From Clusia tigrina (taxonomy: Eukaryota > Arthropoda > Insecta > Diptera > Clusiidae), in the NCBI GenBank assembly GCA_920105625.2, contig OV050030.1:217914325-217978324 (forward strand): 64,000 nt of DNA, written 5' to 3'. The first letter of the stretch is position 1; each line of letters begins with the position of its first letter. A program made the position numbers and the translations under genes. This document shows positions 11,296-24,661 of the stretch, in pieces. The notes beneath the pieces were generated by a model that worked only from the letters and a program-made list of their open reading frames with translations, did not search any database and was not told the origin of the DNA.

Positions 11296-14200
11296 TCGAT
11301 TGGGGGGTCTGCTACCTTCTCTATGACTACATCTAACCCTAGCTTCCTCAGTCAGCGTCGCAGCCTCTGACAGCATTTCTGTAGGCGTCCCAGTCGCTGC
11401 CGCTGTCGATTGGGGGGTCTGCTGCCTTCTCTATGCCTATATCTACCCCTATCTGCCTCTGTCAGCGTCTCTGTAGGCATCTCAATCAATGCCGCAGTCG
11501 ATTGGAGGGTCTGCTGCCTTCTCTATGCCTATATCTACCCCTATCTGCCTCAATCGGCGTCTCAGTCGGCGTCGCAGCCTCTGTCAGCGTCTCTGTAGGC
11601 ATCTCAGTCGTTGCCGCTATCGATTGGCGGGTCTGCTGCCTTCTCTATGCCTATATCTACGCCTATCTGCCTCAGTCGGCGTCGCAGCCCCTGTCCGCAT
11701 CTCTGTAGGCGTCTCAGTCGCTGCCGCTGTCGATTAGGGGTCTGCTGCCTTCTCTATGCCTATATCTACCCCTATCTGCCTCAGTCGACGTCTCAGTCGG
11801 CGTCTCAGTCGATGTCGCAGCCTCTTTCAGCGTCTCTGTAGGCGCCTCAGTCGCCGCCGCTGTCGACTGGGGAGGTCTGCTGCCTTCTCTACGCCTATAT
11901 CTACCCCTATCTGCCTCAGCCGGTGTCTCAGTCGGTGTCTCAGTCGATGTCGCAGCCTCTTTCAGCGTCTCTGTAGGCATTTCAGTCGCTGCCGCTGTCG
12001 ATTGCTGGGTCTGCTGCCTTCTCTATGACTACATCTACCCCTAGCTGCCTCAGTCGGCGTCGCAGCCTCTGACAGCATCTCTGAATTCGTCTCAGTCGCT
12101 GCCGCTGTCGATTGGGGGGTCTGCTGCCTTCTCTATGCCTATATCTACCCCTATCTGCCTCAGTCGGCGTCCCAGTCGGCGTCTCAGTCGATGTCGCAGC
12201 CTCTTTCAGCGTCTCTGTATACTTCTCAGTCGCTGCCGCTGTCGATTGGGGGTCTGCTGCCTTCTCTATGACTACATCTAACCCTAGCTGCCTCAGTCGG
12301 CGTCGCAGCCTTTGACAGCATCTCTGTATTCGTCTCAGTCGCTGCCGCTGTCGATTGGGGGGTCTGCTGCCTTCTCTATGCCTATATCTACCCCTATCTG
12401 CCTCAGTCGGCGTCTCAGTTGGCGTCGCAGCCTCTGTCAGCGTCTCTGTAGGCGTCTCAGTCGCTGCCGCTGTCTATTAGTGGGTCTGCTGCCTTCTCTA
12501 TGACTACATCTAACCCTAGCTGCCCCAGTCGGCGTCGCAGCCTCTCACAGCATCTCTGTATTCGTATCAGTCGCTGCCGCTGTCGATTGGGGGGTCTGCT
12601 GCCTTCTCTATGCCTATATCTACCCCTATCTGCCTCAGTCGGCGTCCCAGTCGGCATCTCAGTCGATGTCGCAGCCTCTTTCAGCGTCTCTGTATACTTC
12701 TCAGTCGCTGCCGCTGTCGATTGGGGAGTCTGCTACCTTCTCTACGCCTAGATCGACACGTATCTGCCTCTGTCGGCGTCACAGCCTCTGTCAGCGTCTC
12801 TGTAGGCGTCTCAGTCGCTGCCGCTGTCGATTGGGGGTTCTGCTGCCTTTTCTATGACTACATCTACCCCTAGCTGCCTCAGCCGGCGTCACAGCCTCTG
12901 TCAGCATCTCTGTAGGCGTCTCAGTCGCTGTCGCTGTCGATTGGGGGGTCTGCTGCCTTCTCTATGCCTATATCTACCCCTATCTGCCTCAGTCGGCGTC
13001 TCAGTCGGCGTCTCAGTCGATGTCGCAGCCTCTTTCAGAGTCTCTGTAGGCGTCTCAGTCGCTGCTGCTGTCGACTGGGGAGGTCTGCTGGCTTCTCTAC
13101 GCCTATATCTACCCCTAGCTGCCTCAGCCGGCGTCGCAGCCTCTGTCAGCATCCCAGTCGCTGCCGCTGTCGATTGTGGGGGTCTCCTGCTTCTCTATGC
13201 CTATATCTACCCCTTTCTGCCTCAGTCGGCGTCTCAGTCGGCGTCGCAGCCTCTGTCAGCGTCTCTGTGGGAGTATCAGTCGTTGCCGCTGTCGATTGGG
13301 GGGTCTGCTGCCTTCTCTATGCCTATCTGCCTCAGTCGGCGTCTCAGTCGATGTCGCAGCCTCTTTCAGTGTGTCTGTAGGCGTCTCAGTCGCAGCCGCT
13401 GTCGACTGGGGAGGTCTGCTGCCTTCTCTACGCCTATATCTACACCTATCTGCCTCAGCCGGCGTCTCAGTCGGTGTCTCAGTCGATGTCGCAGCCTCTT
13501 TCAGCGTCTCTGTAGGCATTTCAGTCGCTGCCGCTGTCGATTGGGGGTCTGCTGCCTTTTCTATGATTACATCTAACCCTAGCTGCCTCAGTCGGCGTCG
13601 CAGCCTCTGACAGCATCTCTGTAGTCGTCTCAGTCGCTGCTGCTGTCGATTGAGGGGTCTGCTGCCTTCTCTATGACTACATCTACCCCTATCTGCCTCA
13701 GTCGGCGTCTCAGTCGGCGTCGCAGCCTCTGTCAGCGTCTCTGTAGGCGTCTCAGTCGCTGCCGCTGTCGATTGGGGGTCTGCTGCCTTTTCTATGACTA
13801 CATCTAACCCTAGCTGCCTCAGTCGGCGTCGCAGCCTCTGACAGCATCTCTGTAGTCGTCTCAGTCGCTGCTGCTGTCGATTGGGGGTCTGCTGCCTTCG
13901 CTACCCCTATCTGCCTCAGTCGGCGTCTCAGTCGGCGTCTCAGTCGGCGTCTCTGTAGGCGTCCCAGTCGCTGCCGCTGTCGATTGGGGGGTCTGCTGCC
14001 TTCTCTATGCCTATATCTACCCCTATCTGCCTCTGTCAGCGTCTCTGTAGGCCTGTCCGTCAATGCCGCATTCGATTGGTGGGTCTGCTGCCTTCTCTAT
14101 GCCTATATCTACCCCTATCTGCCTCAGTCGGCGTCTCAGTCGGCGTCGCAGCGTCTGTCAGCGTCTCTGTAGGCATCTCAGTTGTTGCCGCTGTCGATTG

Positions 14201-14540
14201 GCGGGTCTGCTGCGCTCTCTATGCCTATATCTACCCCTATCTGCCTCAGTCGGCGTCGCAGCCTCTGTCAGCGTCTCTTTAGGAGTCACAGTCGCTGTCG
14301 CCGCCGATTGGGGGTCTGCTGCCTTCTGTATGCCTATATCTACCACTATCTGCCGCAGTCGGCGTCCCAGTCGGCGTCGCAGCCTCTGTCAGCGTATCTG
14401 TAAAGATCTCAGTCGTTGCCGCTATCGATTGGCGGGTCTGCTGCCTTCTCTATGCCTATATCTACCCCTATCTGCCTCAGTCGGCGTCGCAGCGTCTGTC
14501 AGCGTCTCTGTAGGAGTCACAGTCGTTGCCGCCGCCGATT
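11296..14540 (+). repeat. Higher-order block, copy 2 (partner 7250-10720)
   Basis: It follows copy 1 almost directly, so the pair is a tandem duplication of a roughly 4-kb unit of some 30 or more monomers. The shared order of rare variants (GCGTATCTGTAAAGATC, GTCACAGTCG with GCCGCCGCCG, TATACTTCTCAG) identifies it. Confidence 0.8.
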
Positions 14541-17500
14541 GGGGGGTCTGCTGCCTTCTCTATGACTACATCTAACCCTAGCTGCCTCAGTCGGCGACGC
14601 AGCCTCTGACAGCATCTCTGTAGGCGTCTCAGTCGCTGCTGCTGTCGATTGGGGGGTCTGCTGCCTTCTCTACCCCTATCTGCCGCAGTCGGCGTCTCTG
14701 TAGGCGTCCCAGTCGCTGCCGCTGTCGAGGGGGCGGTCTGCTGCCTTCTCTATGCCTATATCTACCCCTATCTGCCTCTATCAGCGTCTCTGTAGGCGTC
14801 TCCGTCAATGCCGCAGTCGATTGGGGGGTCTGCTGCCTTCTCTATGACTTCATCTAACCCTAGCTGCCTCAGTAGGCGTCGCAGCCTCTGACAGCATCTC
14901 TGTAGGCGTCTCAGGCGCTGCTGCTGTCGATTGGGGGGTCTGCTGCTTTCTCTACCCCTATCTGCCTCAGTCGGCGTCTCAATCGGCGTCTCTGTACGCG
15001 TCTCAGTCGCTGCTGCTGTCGATTGGGGGTCAGCTGCCTTCTCTACCCCTATCTGCCTCAGTCGGCGTCTCTGTAGGCGTACCTGGCGCTGCCGCTGTCG
15101 ATTGGGGGGTCTGCTGCCTTCTCTATGCCTATATCTACCCCTATCTGCCTCTGTCAGCGTCTCTGTAGGCGTCTCCGTCAATGCCGCAGTCGATTGGGGG
15201 GTCTGCTGCCTTCTCTATTCCTATATCTACCCCTATCTGCCTCAGTCGGCGTCCCAGTCGATGTTGCAGCCTCTGTCAGCGTCTCTGTAAAAATCTCAGT
15301 CGTTGCCGCTATCGATTGGCGGGTCTGCTGCCTTCTCTATGCCTATCCCCTATCTGCCTCAGTCGGCGTCGCAGCCTCTGTCAGCGTCTCTGTAGGAGTC
15401 ACAGTCGTTGCCGCCGCCGATTGGAGGTCTGCTGCCTTCTCTATGCCTATATCTACCACTATCTGCCGCAGTCGGCGTCCCGGTCGGCGTCGCAGCCTCT
15501 GTCAGCGTCTCTGTAGGCATCTCAGTCGTTGCCGCTGTCGATTGGGGGGTCTGCTGTCTTCTCTATGCCTATCTGCCTCAGTCGGCGTCTCAGTCAGCGT
15601 CGCAGCCTCTGCCAGCGTCTCTGCAGGCATCTCAGTCGCTGCCGCTGTCGACTGGGGAGGTCTGCTGCCTTCTCTACGCCTATATCTACCCCTATCTGCC
15701 TCAGTCGGCGTCTCAGTCCGTGTCTCAGTCGATGTCGCAGCCTCTGTAGGCATTTCAGTCGCTGCCGCTATCGATTGCTGGGTCTGCTGCCTTCTCTATG
15801 ACTACATCTACCCCTAGCTGCCTCAGACGGCGTCGCAGCCTCTGTCAGCATCCCAGTCGCTGCCGCTGTCGATTGTGGGGGTCTCCTGCTTCTCTATGCC
15901 TATATCTACCCCTATCTGCCTCAGTCGGCGTCTCAGTCGGCGTCGCAGCCTCTGTCAGCGTCTCTGTAGCCATTTCAGTCGCTGCAGCTGTCGATTGCTG
16001 GGTCTGCTGCCTTCTCTATGACTACATCTACCCCTAGCTGCCTCAGCCGGCGTCGCAGCCTCTGTCAGCATCCCAGTCGCTGCCGCTGTCGATTGTGGGG
16101 GTCTCCTGCTTCTCTATGCCTATATCTACCCCTATCTGCCTCAGTCGGCGTCTCAGTCGGCGTCGCAGCCTCTGTCAGCGTCTCTGTAGGAGTCTCAGTC
16201 GCTGCCGCTGTCGATTGTGGAATCTGCTGCCTTCTCTATGCCTATATTTACACCTATCTGCCTTAGTCGGCGTCGCAGCCTTTGTCAGCGTCTCTGTAGG
16301 CTTCTCAGTCGCTGCCGCTGTCGACTGGGGAGGTCTGTTGCCTTCTCTACGCCTATATCTACCCCTATCTGCCTCAGTTGGCGTCTCAGTCGGCGTCGCT
16401 GCATCTGCCTCCGTCTCTGTAGGCATCTCAGTCGCTGCCGCTGTCGATTGGGGGTCTGCTGCTTTCTCTATGACTACATCTACCCCTATCTGCCTCAGTC
16501 GGCGTCGCAGCCTCTGTTAGCATCTGTGTAGGCGTCTCTGTCGCTGCCGCTGTCGATTGGGGGGTCTGATGCCTTCTCTATGCCAATATCTACCCCTATC
16601 TGCCTCAGTTGGCGTCTCAGTCGGCGTCGCAGCCTCTTTCAGCGTCTCTGTAGGCTTCTCAGTCGCTGCCGCTGTCGATTGTGGGGGTCTCCTGCTTCTC
16701 TATGCCTATATCTACCCCTATCTGCTTCAGTCAGCGTCGCAGCCTCTGCCTCCGTCTCTGTAGGCATCTCAGTCGCTGCCGCTGTCGATTGGGGGTCTGC
16801 TGCTTTCTCTATGACTACATCTACCCCTATCTGCCTCAGTCGGCGTCGCAGCCTCTGTTAGCATCTGTGTAGGCGTCTCTGTCGCTGCCGCTGTCGATTG
16901 GGGGGTCTGATGCCTTCTCTATGCCAATATCTACCCCTATCTGCCTCAGTTGGCATCTCAGTCGGCGTCGCAGCCTCTGTCAGCGTCTCTGTAGGCGTCC
17001 CAGTCGCTCCCGCTGTCGATTGGGGGGTCTGCTGCCTTCTCTATGCCTATATCTACCCCTATCTGCCTCAGTCGGCGTCTCTGTAGGAGTCTCAGTCGTT
17101 GCCGCCGCCGATTGGGGGGTCTGCTGTCTTCTCTATGCCTATATCTACCCCTATCTGCCTCAGTTGGCGTCTCAGTCGGCGTCGCAGCCTCTATCAACGT
17201 CTCTGTAGGCGTCTCAGTCGCTGCCGATGTCGATTGGGGGGTCTGCTGCCTCTTCTAAGCCAATATCTACCCCTATCTGCCTCAGTCGGCGTGTCAGTCG
17301 GTGTCGCAACCTCTGTCAGTCTGTGTGTAGGCGTCTCAGTCGCTGCCGCTGTCGATTGGGTAGGTCTGCTGCCTTCTCTGTGCCTATATCTACCCCTATC
17401 TGCCTCAGTTGGCGTCTCAGTCGGCGTCGCCGCATCTGCCAGCGTCTCTGTAGGCATCTCAGTCGCTGCCGTTGTCGATTGGGGGGTCTGCTGCCTACTC

Positions 17501-17604
17501 TATGCCTATAGCTACCCGTATCTGCCTCAGTCGGCGTCTCAGTCGGCGTCGCATCCTCTGTCCGCGTCTCTGTAGGCGTCCCAGTCGTTGCCGCTGTCGA
17601 TGGA

Positions 17605-17622
17605 GGGGGGGGGGAGGGGGGG
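17605..17622 (+). repeat. Expanded G run (G10-A-G7)
   Basis: At the usual monomer junction, where most monomers have four to seven G, this one reads ten G, an A, then seven G. It could fold as a G-quadruplex. Replication slippage or a sequencing error in a homopolymer are simpler explanations. Confidence 0.85.
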
Positions 17623-17669
17623 TCTGCTGCCTTCTCTATGCCTATCTGCCTCAGTCGGCGTCTCAGTCA

Positions 17670-20600
17670 GCGTCGCAGCCTCTGTCAGCGTCTCTGTAGG
17701 CATCTCAGTCGCTGCCGCTGTCGACTGGGGAGGTCTGCTGCCTTCTCTACGCTGATATCTACCCCTATCTGCCTCAGTTGGCGTCTCAGTCGGCGTCGCA
17801 GCCTCTGTCAGCGTCTCTGTAGGCTTCTAAGTCGCTGCCGCTGTCGATTGGGGGGTCTGCTGCCTTCTCTCTGCCTTTATCTACCCCTATCTGCTTCAGT
17901 CAGCGTCTCAGTCGGCTTCGCAGCCTCTGTCAGCGTCTCTGTATGCGTCTCAGTCGCTGCCGCTGTCGATTGTGGAATCTGCTGCCTTCTCTATGCCTAT
18001 ATTTACACCTATCTGCCTTAGTCGGCGTCGCAGCCTTTGTCAGCGTCTCTGTAGGCTTCTCAGTCGCTGCCGCTGTCGACTGGGGAGGTCTGCTGCCTTC
18101 TCTATGCCTATATCTACCCCTATCTGCCTCAGTTGGCGTCTCTGTCGGCGTCGCTGCATCTGCCTCCGTCTCTGTAGGCATCTCAGTCGCTGCCGCTGTC
18201 GATTGGGGGGTCTGCTGCCTTCTCTCTGCCTTTATCTACCCCTATCTGCTTCAGTCAGCGTCTCAGTCGGCTTCGCAGCCTCTGTGAGCGTCTCTGTATG
18301 CGTCTCAGTCGCTGCCGCTGTCGATTGGGGAGGACTGCTGCCTTCTCTATGCCAATATCTACCCCTATCTGCCACAGTCGGCGTCTCAGTCGGCGTCAAA
18401 GCCTCTGTATGCGTGTCTGTAGGCGTCTCAGTCAATGCCGCTGTCGATTGGGGGGTCTGCTGCCTTCTCTATGCCTATATCTACCCGTATCTGCTCCAGT
18501 CGGCGTCTCAGTCGGCATCGCAGGCTCAGTCTGCGTGTCCGTAGGAGTCTCAGTCGTTGCCGCTTTCGATTGGGGGTCTGCTGCTTTCTCTATGCCTATA
18601 TCTACCCCTATCTGACTCAGTCGAATTCTCAGTCGGCGTCGCAGCCTCTGTCAGCGTCTCTGTAGCCGTCTCAGTCGCTGCCGCTGTCGATTGGGGGCTC
18701 TGCTGCCTTCTCTACCCCTATCTGCCTCAGTCGGCGTCTCAGTCGACGTCTCAGTCGGCGTCTATGTAGGCGTCCCAGTCGCTGCCGCTGTCGATTGGGG
18801 GGTCTGCTGCCTTCTCCAAGCCTATATATACCCCTATCTGCCTCTGTCAGCGTCTCTGTCGGCGTCTCTGTAGGCGTCCCAGTCGCTGCCGCTGTCGATT
18901 GGGGGGTCTGCTGCCTTCTCTATGCCTATATCTACCCCTATCTGTCTCAGTCGGCGTCTCAGTCGGCGTCTCAGTTGATGTCGCAGCCTCTTTCAGAGTC
19001 TCTGTAGGCTTCTCAGTCGCTGCCGCTGTCGATTGGGGAGTCTGCTGCCTTCTCTACGCCTATATCTACCCCTATCTGCCTTTGTCAGCGTCTCTGTAGG
19101 CGTCTCCGGCAATGCCACTGTCGATTGGGGGGTCTGCTGCCTTCTCTATGACTATATCTTACGATAGCTGACTCAGTCGGCGTCGCAGCCTCTGACAGCA
19201 TCTCTGTAGGCGTCTCAGTCGCTGCTGCTGTCGATTGGGGGCTCTGCTGCCTTCTCTACCCCTATCTGCCTCAGTCGGCGTCTCAGTCGACGTCTCAGTC
19301 GGCGTCTATGTAGGCGTCCCAGTCGCTGCCGCTGTCGATTGGGGGGTCTGCTGCCTTCTCCAAGCCTATATATACCCCTATCTGCCTCTGTCAGCGTCTC
19401 TGTAGGCGTCTCCGGCAATGCCGCTGTCGATTGGGGGGGTCTGCTGCCTTCTCTATGAGTATATCTTACCCTAGTTGCCTCAGTCGGCGTCGCAGCCTCT
19501 GACAGCATCTCTGTAGGCGTCTCAGTCGCTGCTGCTGTCGATTGGGGGCTCTGCTGCCTTCTCTACCGCTATCTGCCTCAGTCGGCGTCTCAGTCGGCGT
19601 CTCTGTAGGCGTCCCAGTCGCTGCCGCTGTCGATTGGGGGGTCTGCTGCCTTCTCTATGCCTATATATACCCCTATCTGCCTCTGTCAGCGTCTCTGTAG
19701 GCGTCTCCGGCAAAGCCGCTGTCGACTGGGGAGGTCTGCTGCCTTCTCTACGCCTATATCTACCCCTATCTGCCTCAGCCGGCGTCTCAGTCGGTGTCTC
19801 AGTCGATGTCGCAGCCTCTTTCAGCGTCTCTGTAGGCATTTCAGTCGCTGCTACTGTCGATTGCTGGGTCTGCTGCCTTCTCTATGACTACATCTACCCC
19901 TAGCTGCCTCAACCGGCGTCGAAGCCTCTGTCAGCATCCCAGTCGCTGCCGCTGTCGATTGTGGGGGTCTCCTGCTTCTCTATACCTATATCTATCCCTA
20001 TCTGCCTCAGTCGGCGTCTCAGTCGGCGTCGCAGCCTCTGTCAGCGTCTCTGTAGGAGTATCAGTCGTTGCCGCTGTCGATTGGGGGGTCTGCTGCCTTC
20101 TCTATGCCTATCTGCCTCAGTCGGCGTCTCAGTCGTTGTCGCAGCCTCTTTCAGTGTCTCTGTAGGCATCTCAGTCGCTGCCGTTGTCGACTGGGGAGGT
20201 CTGCTGCCTTCTTTACGCCTATATCTACCCCTATCTGCCTCAGCCGTCTTCTCAGTCGGTGTCTCAGTCGATGTCGCAGCCAATTTCAGCGTCTCTGTAG
20301 GCATTTCAGTCGCTGCCGCTGTCGATTGCTGGGTCTGCTGCCTTCTCTATGACTACATCTACCCCTAGCTGCCTCAGCCGGCATCGCAGCCTCTGTCAGC
20401 ATCCCAGTCGCTGCCGCTGTCGATTGTGGGGGTCTCCTGCTTCTCTATGTCTGTATCTACTCCTATCTGCCTCAGTCGGCGTCTCAGTCGGCGTCGCAGC
20501 CTCTGTCAGCGTCTCTGTAGGCGTCTCAGTCGCTGCCGCTGTCTATTGGTGGGTCTGCTGCCTTCTCTATGACTACATCTAACCCTAGCTGCCTCAGTCG

Positions 20601-22420
20601 GCGTCGCAGCCTCTGACAGCATCTCTGTATTCTTCTCAGTCGCTGCCGCTGTCGATTGCCTTCTCTATGACTATATCTTACCCTAGCTGCCTCAGTCGGC
20701 GTCGCAGCCTCTGACAGCATCTCTGTAGGCGTCTCAGTCGCTGCTGCTGTCGATTGGGGGGTCTGCTGCCTTCTCTATGCCTATATATACCCCTATCTGC
20801 CTCTGTCAGCGTCTCTGTAGGCGTCTCCGGCAATGCCGCTGTCGACTGGGGAGGTCTGCTGCCTTCTCTACGCCTATATCTACCCCTATCTGCCTCAGCC
20901 GGCGTCTCAGTCGGCGTCGCAGCCTCTGTCAGCGTCTCTGTAGGAGTATCAGTCGTTGCCGCTGTCGATTGGGGGGTCTGCTGCCTTCTCTATGCCTATC
21001 TGCCTCAGTAGGCGTCTCAGTCGTTGTCGCAGCCTCTTTCAGTGTCTCTGTAGGCATCTCAGTCGCTGCCGTTGTCGACTGAGGAGGTCTGCTGCCTTCT
21101 CTACGCCTATATCTACCCCTATCTGCCTCAGCCGTCTTCTCAGTCGGTGTCTCAGTCGATGTCGCAGCCAATTTCAGCGTCTCTGTAGGCATTTCAGTCG
21201 CTGCCGCTGTCGATTGCTGGGTCTGCTGCCTTCTCTATGACTACATCTACCCCTAGCTGCCTCAGCCGGCATCGCAGCCTCTGTCAGCATCCCAGTCGCT
21301 GCCGCTGTCGATTGTGGGGGTCTCCTGCTTCTCTATGTCTATATCTACTCCTATCTGCCTCAGTCGGCGTCTCAGTCGGCGTCGCAGCCTCTGTCAGCGT
21401 CTCTGTAGGCGTCTCAGTCGCTGCCGCTGTCTATTGGTGGGTCTGCTGCCTTCTCTATGACTACATCTAACCCTAGCTGCCTCAGTCGGCGTCGCAGCCT
21501 CTGACAGCATCTCTGTATTCTTCTCAGTCGCTGCCGCTGTCGATTGGGGGGTCTGCTGCCTTCTCTATGCCTATATCTACCCCTATCTGCTTCAGTCGGC
21601 GTCTCAGTCGATGTCGCAGCCTCTTTCAGCGTCTCTGTATAATTCTCAGCCGCTGTCGCTGTCAATTGGGGAGTCTGCTGCTTTCTCTACGCCTAGATCG
21701 ACACCAATCTGCCTCTGAGGCGTCACAGCCTCTGTCAGCGTCTCTGTAGGCGTCTCAGTCGCTGCCGCTGTCGATTGGGGGGTCTGCTGCCTTCTCTATG
21801 ACTACATCTAACCCTAGCTGCCTCAGTCGGCGTCGCAGCCTCTGACAGCATCTCTGTAGGCGTCTCAGTAGCTGCTGCTGTCGATTGGGGGGTCTGCTGC
21901 CTTCTCTACCCCTATCTGCCTCAGTCGGCGTCTCTGTAGGCGTCCCAGTCGCTGCCGCTGTCGAGGGGGCGGTCTGCTGCCTTCTCTATGCCTATATCTA
22001 CCCCTATCTGCCTCTGTCAGCGTCTCTGTAGGCGTCTCCGTCAATGCCGCAGTCGATTGGGGGGTCTGCTGCCTTCTCTATGACTACATCTAACCCTAGC
22101 TGCCTCAGTCGGCGTCGCAGCCTCTGACAGCATCTCTGTAGGCGTCTCAGTCGCTGCTGCTGTCGATTGGGGGGTCTGCTGCTTTCTCTACCCCTATCTG
22201 CCTCAGTCGGCGTCTCAATCGGCGTCTCTGTAGGCGTCTCAGTCGCTGCTGCTGTCGATTGGGAGGTCAGCTGCCTTCTCTACCCCTATCTGCCTCAGTC
22301 GGCGTCTCAGTCGGCGTCTCTGTACGCGTCCCAGTCGTTGCCGCTGTCGATTGGGGGGTCTGCTGCCTTCTCTATGCCTATCTGCCTCAGTCGGCGTCTC
22401 AGTCAGCGTCGCAGCCTCTG
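17670..22420 (+). repeat. 4.7-kb higher-order block, copy 1 (partner 29607-34320)
   Basis: This block of about 40 monomers recurs about 11.9 kb downstream. The offset steps 11937, 11936, 11924, 11900. The steps match one lost G near 30838, one lost 12-bp unit near 31210 and a 24-bp deletion at 32661. Few base substitutions are visible (for example CTGTGAGCG near 18282 against CTGTCAGCG), so the duplication looks recent. A repeat-collapse or duplication error in assembly is the alternative. Confidence 0.85.
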
Positions 22421-22960
22421 CCAGCGTCTCTGCAGGCCTCTCAGTCGCTGCCGCTGTCGACTGGGGAGGTCTGCTGCCTTCTCTACGCCTATATCTACCC
22501 CTATCTGCCTCAGTCGGCGTCTCAGTCCGTGTCTCAGTCGATGTCGCAGCCTCTTCCAGCGTCTCTGTAGGCATTTCAGTCGCTGCCGCTGTCGATTGCT
22601 GGGTCTGCTGCCTTCTCTATGACTACATCTACCCCTAGCTGCCTCAGCCGGCGTCGCAGCCTCTGTCAGCATCCCAGTCGCTGCCGCTGTCGATTGTGGG
22701 GGTCTCCTGCTTCTCTATGCCTATATCTACCCCTATCTGCCTCAGTCGGCGTCTCAGTCGGCGTCGCAGCCTCTGTCAGCCTCTCTGTAGGAGTCTCAGT
22801 CGTTGCCGCTGTCGATTGGGGGGTCTGCTGCCTTCTCTATGCCTATCTGCCTCAGTCGGCGTCTCAGTCGGCGTCGCAGCCTTTGTCAGCGTCTCTGTAG
22901 GCTTCTCAGTCGCTGCCGCTGTCGTTTGGGGGGTCTACTGCTTTCTCTACGCCCAGATCT
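22167..22960 (+). repeat. Higher-order block shared with 24662-25430
   Basis: The same monomer series at an offset of 2495, including the CTCAATCGGCGTC variant, GATTGGGAGGTCAGCTGCC, TCTGCAGGCCTCTC and the CATCCCAGTCG/GTGGGGGTCTCCTGC monomer. Further partial copies begin near 28110, 34067 and 36298, so this is a repeatedly amplified cassette. Confidence 0.8.
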
Positions 22961-24277
22961 ACACCTATCTGCCTCAGTCGGCGTCGCAGTCGGCGTCGCA
23001 GCCTCTGTCACCGTCTCTATAGGATTCTCAGTCGCTGCCGCCGCCGATTGGGGGGTCTGCTGTCTTCTCTATGCCTATATCTACCCCTATCTGCCTCAGT
23101 TGGCGTCTCAGTCGGCGTCGCAGCCTCTATCAGCGTCTCTGTAGGCGTCTCAGTCGCTGCCGATGTCGATTGGGGGGTCTGCTGCCTTATCTATAACGAT
23201 ATCTACCCCTATCTGCCACAGTCGGCGTCTCAGTCGGCGTCGCAGCCTCTGTATGCGTGTCTGTAGGCGTCTCAGTCAATGCCGCTGTCGATTGGTGGGG
23301 TCTGCTGCCTTCTCTATGCCTATATCTACCCGTATATGCTCCAGTCGGCGTCTCAGTCGGCATCGCAGGCTCAGTCTGCGTGTCCGTAGGAGTCTCAGTC
23401 GTTGCCGCTGTCGATTGGGGGTCTGCTGCTTTCTCTATGCCTATATCTACCCCTATCTGACTCAGTCGAATTCTCAGTCGGCGTCGCAGCCTCTGTCAGC
23501 GTCTCTGTAGCCGTCTCAGTCGCTGCCGCTGTCTATTGGTGGGTCTGCTGCCTTCTCTATGACTACATCTAACCCTAGCTGCCTCAGTCGGCGTCGCAGC
23601 CTCTGACAGCATCTCTGTAGGCATCTCAGTCGCTGCTGCTGTCGATTGGGGGGCCTGCTGCCTTCTGTACCCCTATCTGCCTCAGTCGGCGTCTCAGTCG
23701 GCGTCTCTGTAGGCGTCCCAGTCGCTGCCGCTGTCGATTGGGGGGTCTGCTGCCTTCTCTATGCCTATATCTACCCCTATCTGCCTCAGTCGGCGTCTCA
23801 GTCGGCGTCTCAGTTGATGTCGCAGCCTCTTTCAGAGTCTCTGTAGGCTTCTCAGTCGCTGCCGCTGTCGATTGGGGAGTCTGCTGCCTTCTCTACGCCT
23901 ATATCTACCCCTATCTGCCTCTTTCAGCGTCTCTGTAGGCGTCTCCGGCAATGCCACTGTCAATTGGGGGGTCTGCTGCCTTCTCTATGACTATATCTTA
24001 CCCTAGCTGCCTCAGTCGGCGTCGCAGCCTCTGACAGCATCTCTGTAGGCGTCTCAGTCGCTGCTGCTGTCGATTGGGGGCTCTGCTGCCTTCTTTACCC
24101 CTATCTGCCTCAGTCGGCGTCTCAGTCGACGTCTCAGTCGGCGTCTCTGTAGGCGTCCCAGTCGCTGCCGCTGTCGATTGGGGGGTCTGCTGCCTTCTCC
24201 AAGCCTATATATACCCCTATCTGCCTCTGTCAGCGTCTCTGTAGGCGTCTCCGGCAATGCCGCTGTCGATTGGGGGG

Positions 24278-24559
24278 TCTGCTGCCTTCTCTATGACTAC
24301 ATCTAACCCTAGCTGCCTCAGTCGGCGTCGCAGCCTCTGACAGCATCTCTGTAGGCGTCTCAGTCGCTGCTGCTGTCGATTGGGGGGTCTGCTGCCTTCT
24401 CTACCCCTATCTGCCTCAGTCGGCGTCTCTGTAGGCGTCCCAGTCGCTGCCGCTGTCGAGGGGGCGGTCTGCTGCCTTCTCTATGCCTATATCTACCCCT
24501 ATCTGCCTCTGTCAGCGTCTCTGTAGGCGTCTCCGTCAATGCCGCAGTCGATTGGGGGG
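24278..24559 (+). repeat. Example of the ordered A-B-C monomer trimer (110+80+92 bp)
   Basis: Three monomer classes occur in fixed order. A (24278-24387) has GACTACATCTAACCC, GACAGCATCTC and GCTGCTGCTG. B (24388-24467) has a shortened CTCTACCCCTAT start and GCGTCCCAG. C (24468-24559) has GCCTCTGTCAGCG and GTCTCCGTCAATGCCG. The same order is seen near 1005-1270, 13780-14070, 21790-22050, 27735-27990, 33680-33950, 36000-36180 and 41470-41720. Confidence 0.75.
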
Positions 24560-24661
24560 TCTGCTGCCTTCTCTATGACTACATCTAACCCTAGCTGCCT
24601 CAGTCGGCGTCGCAGCCTCTGACAGCATCTCTGTAGGCGTCTCAGTCGCTGCTGCTGTCGA

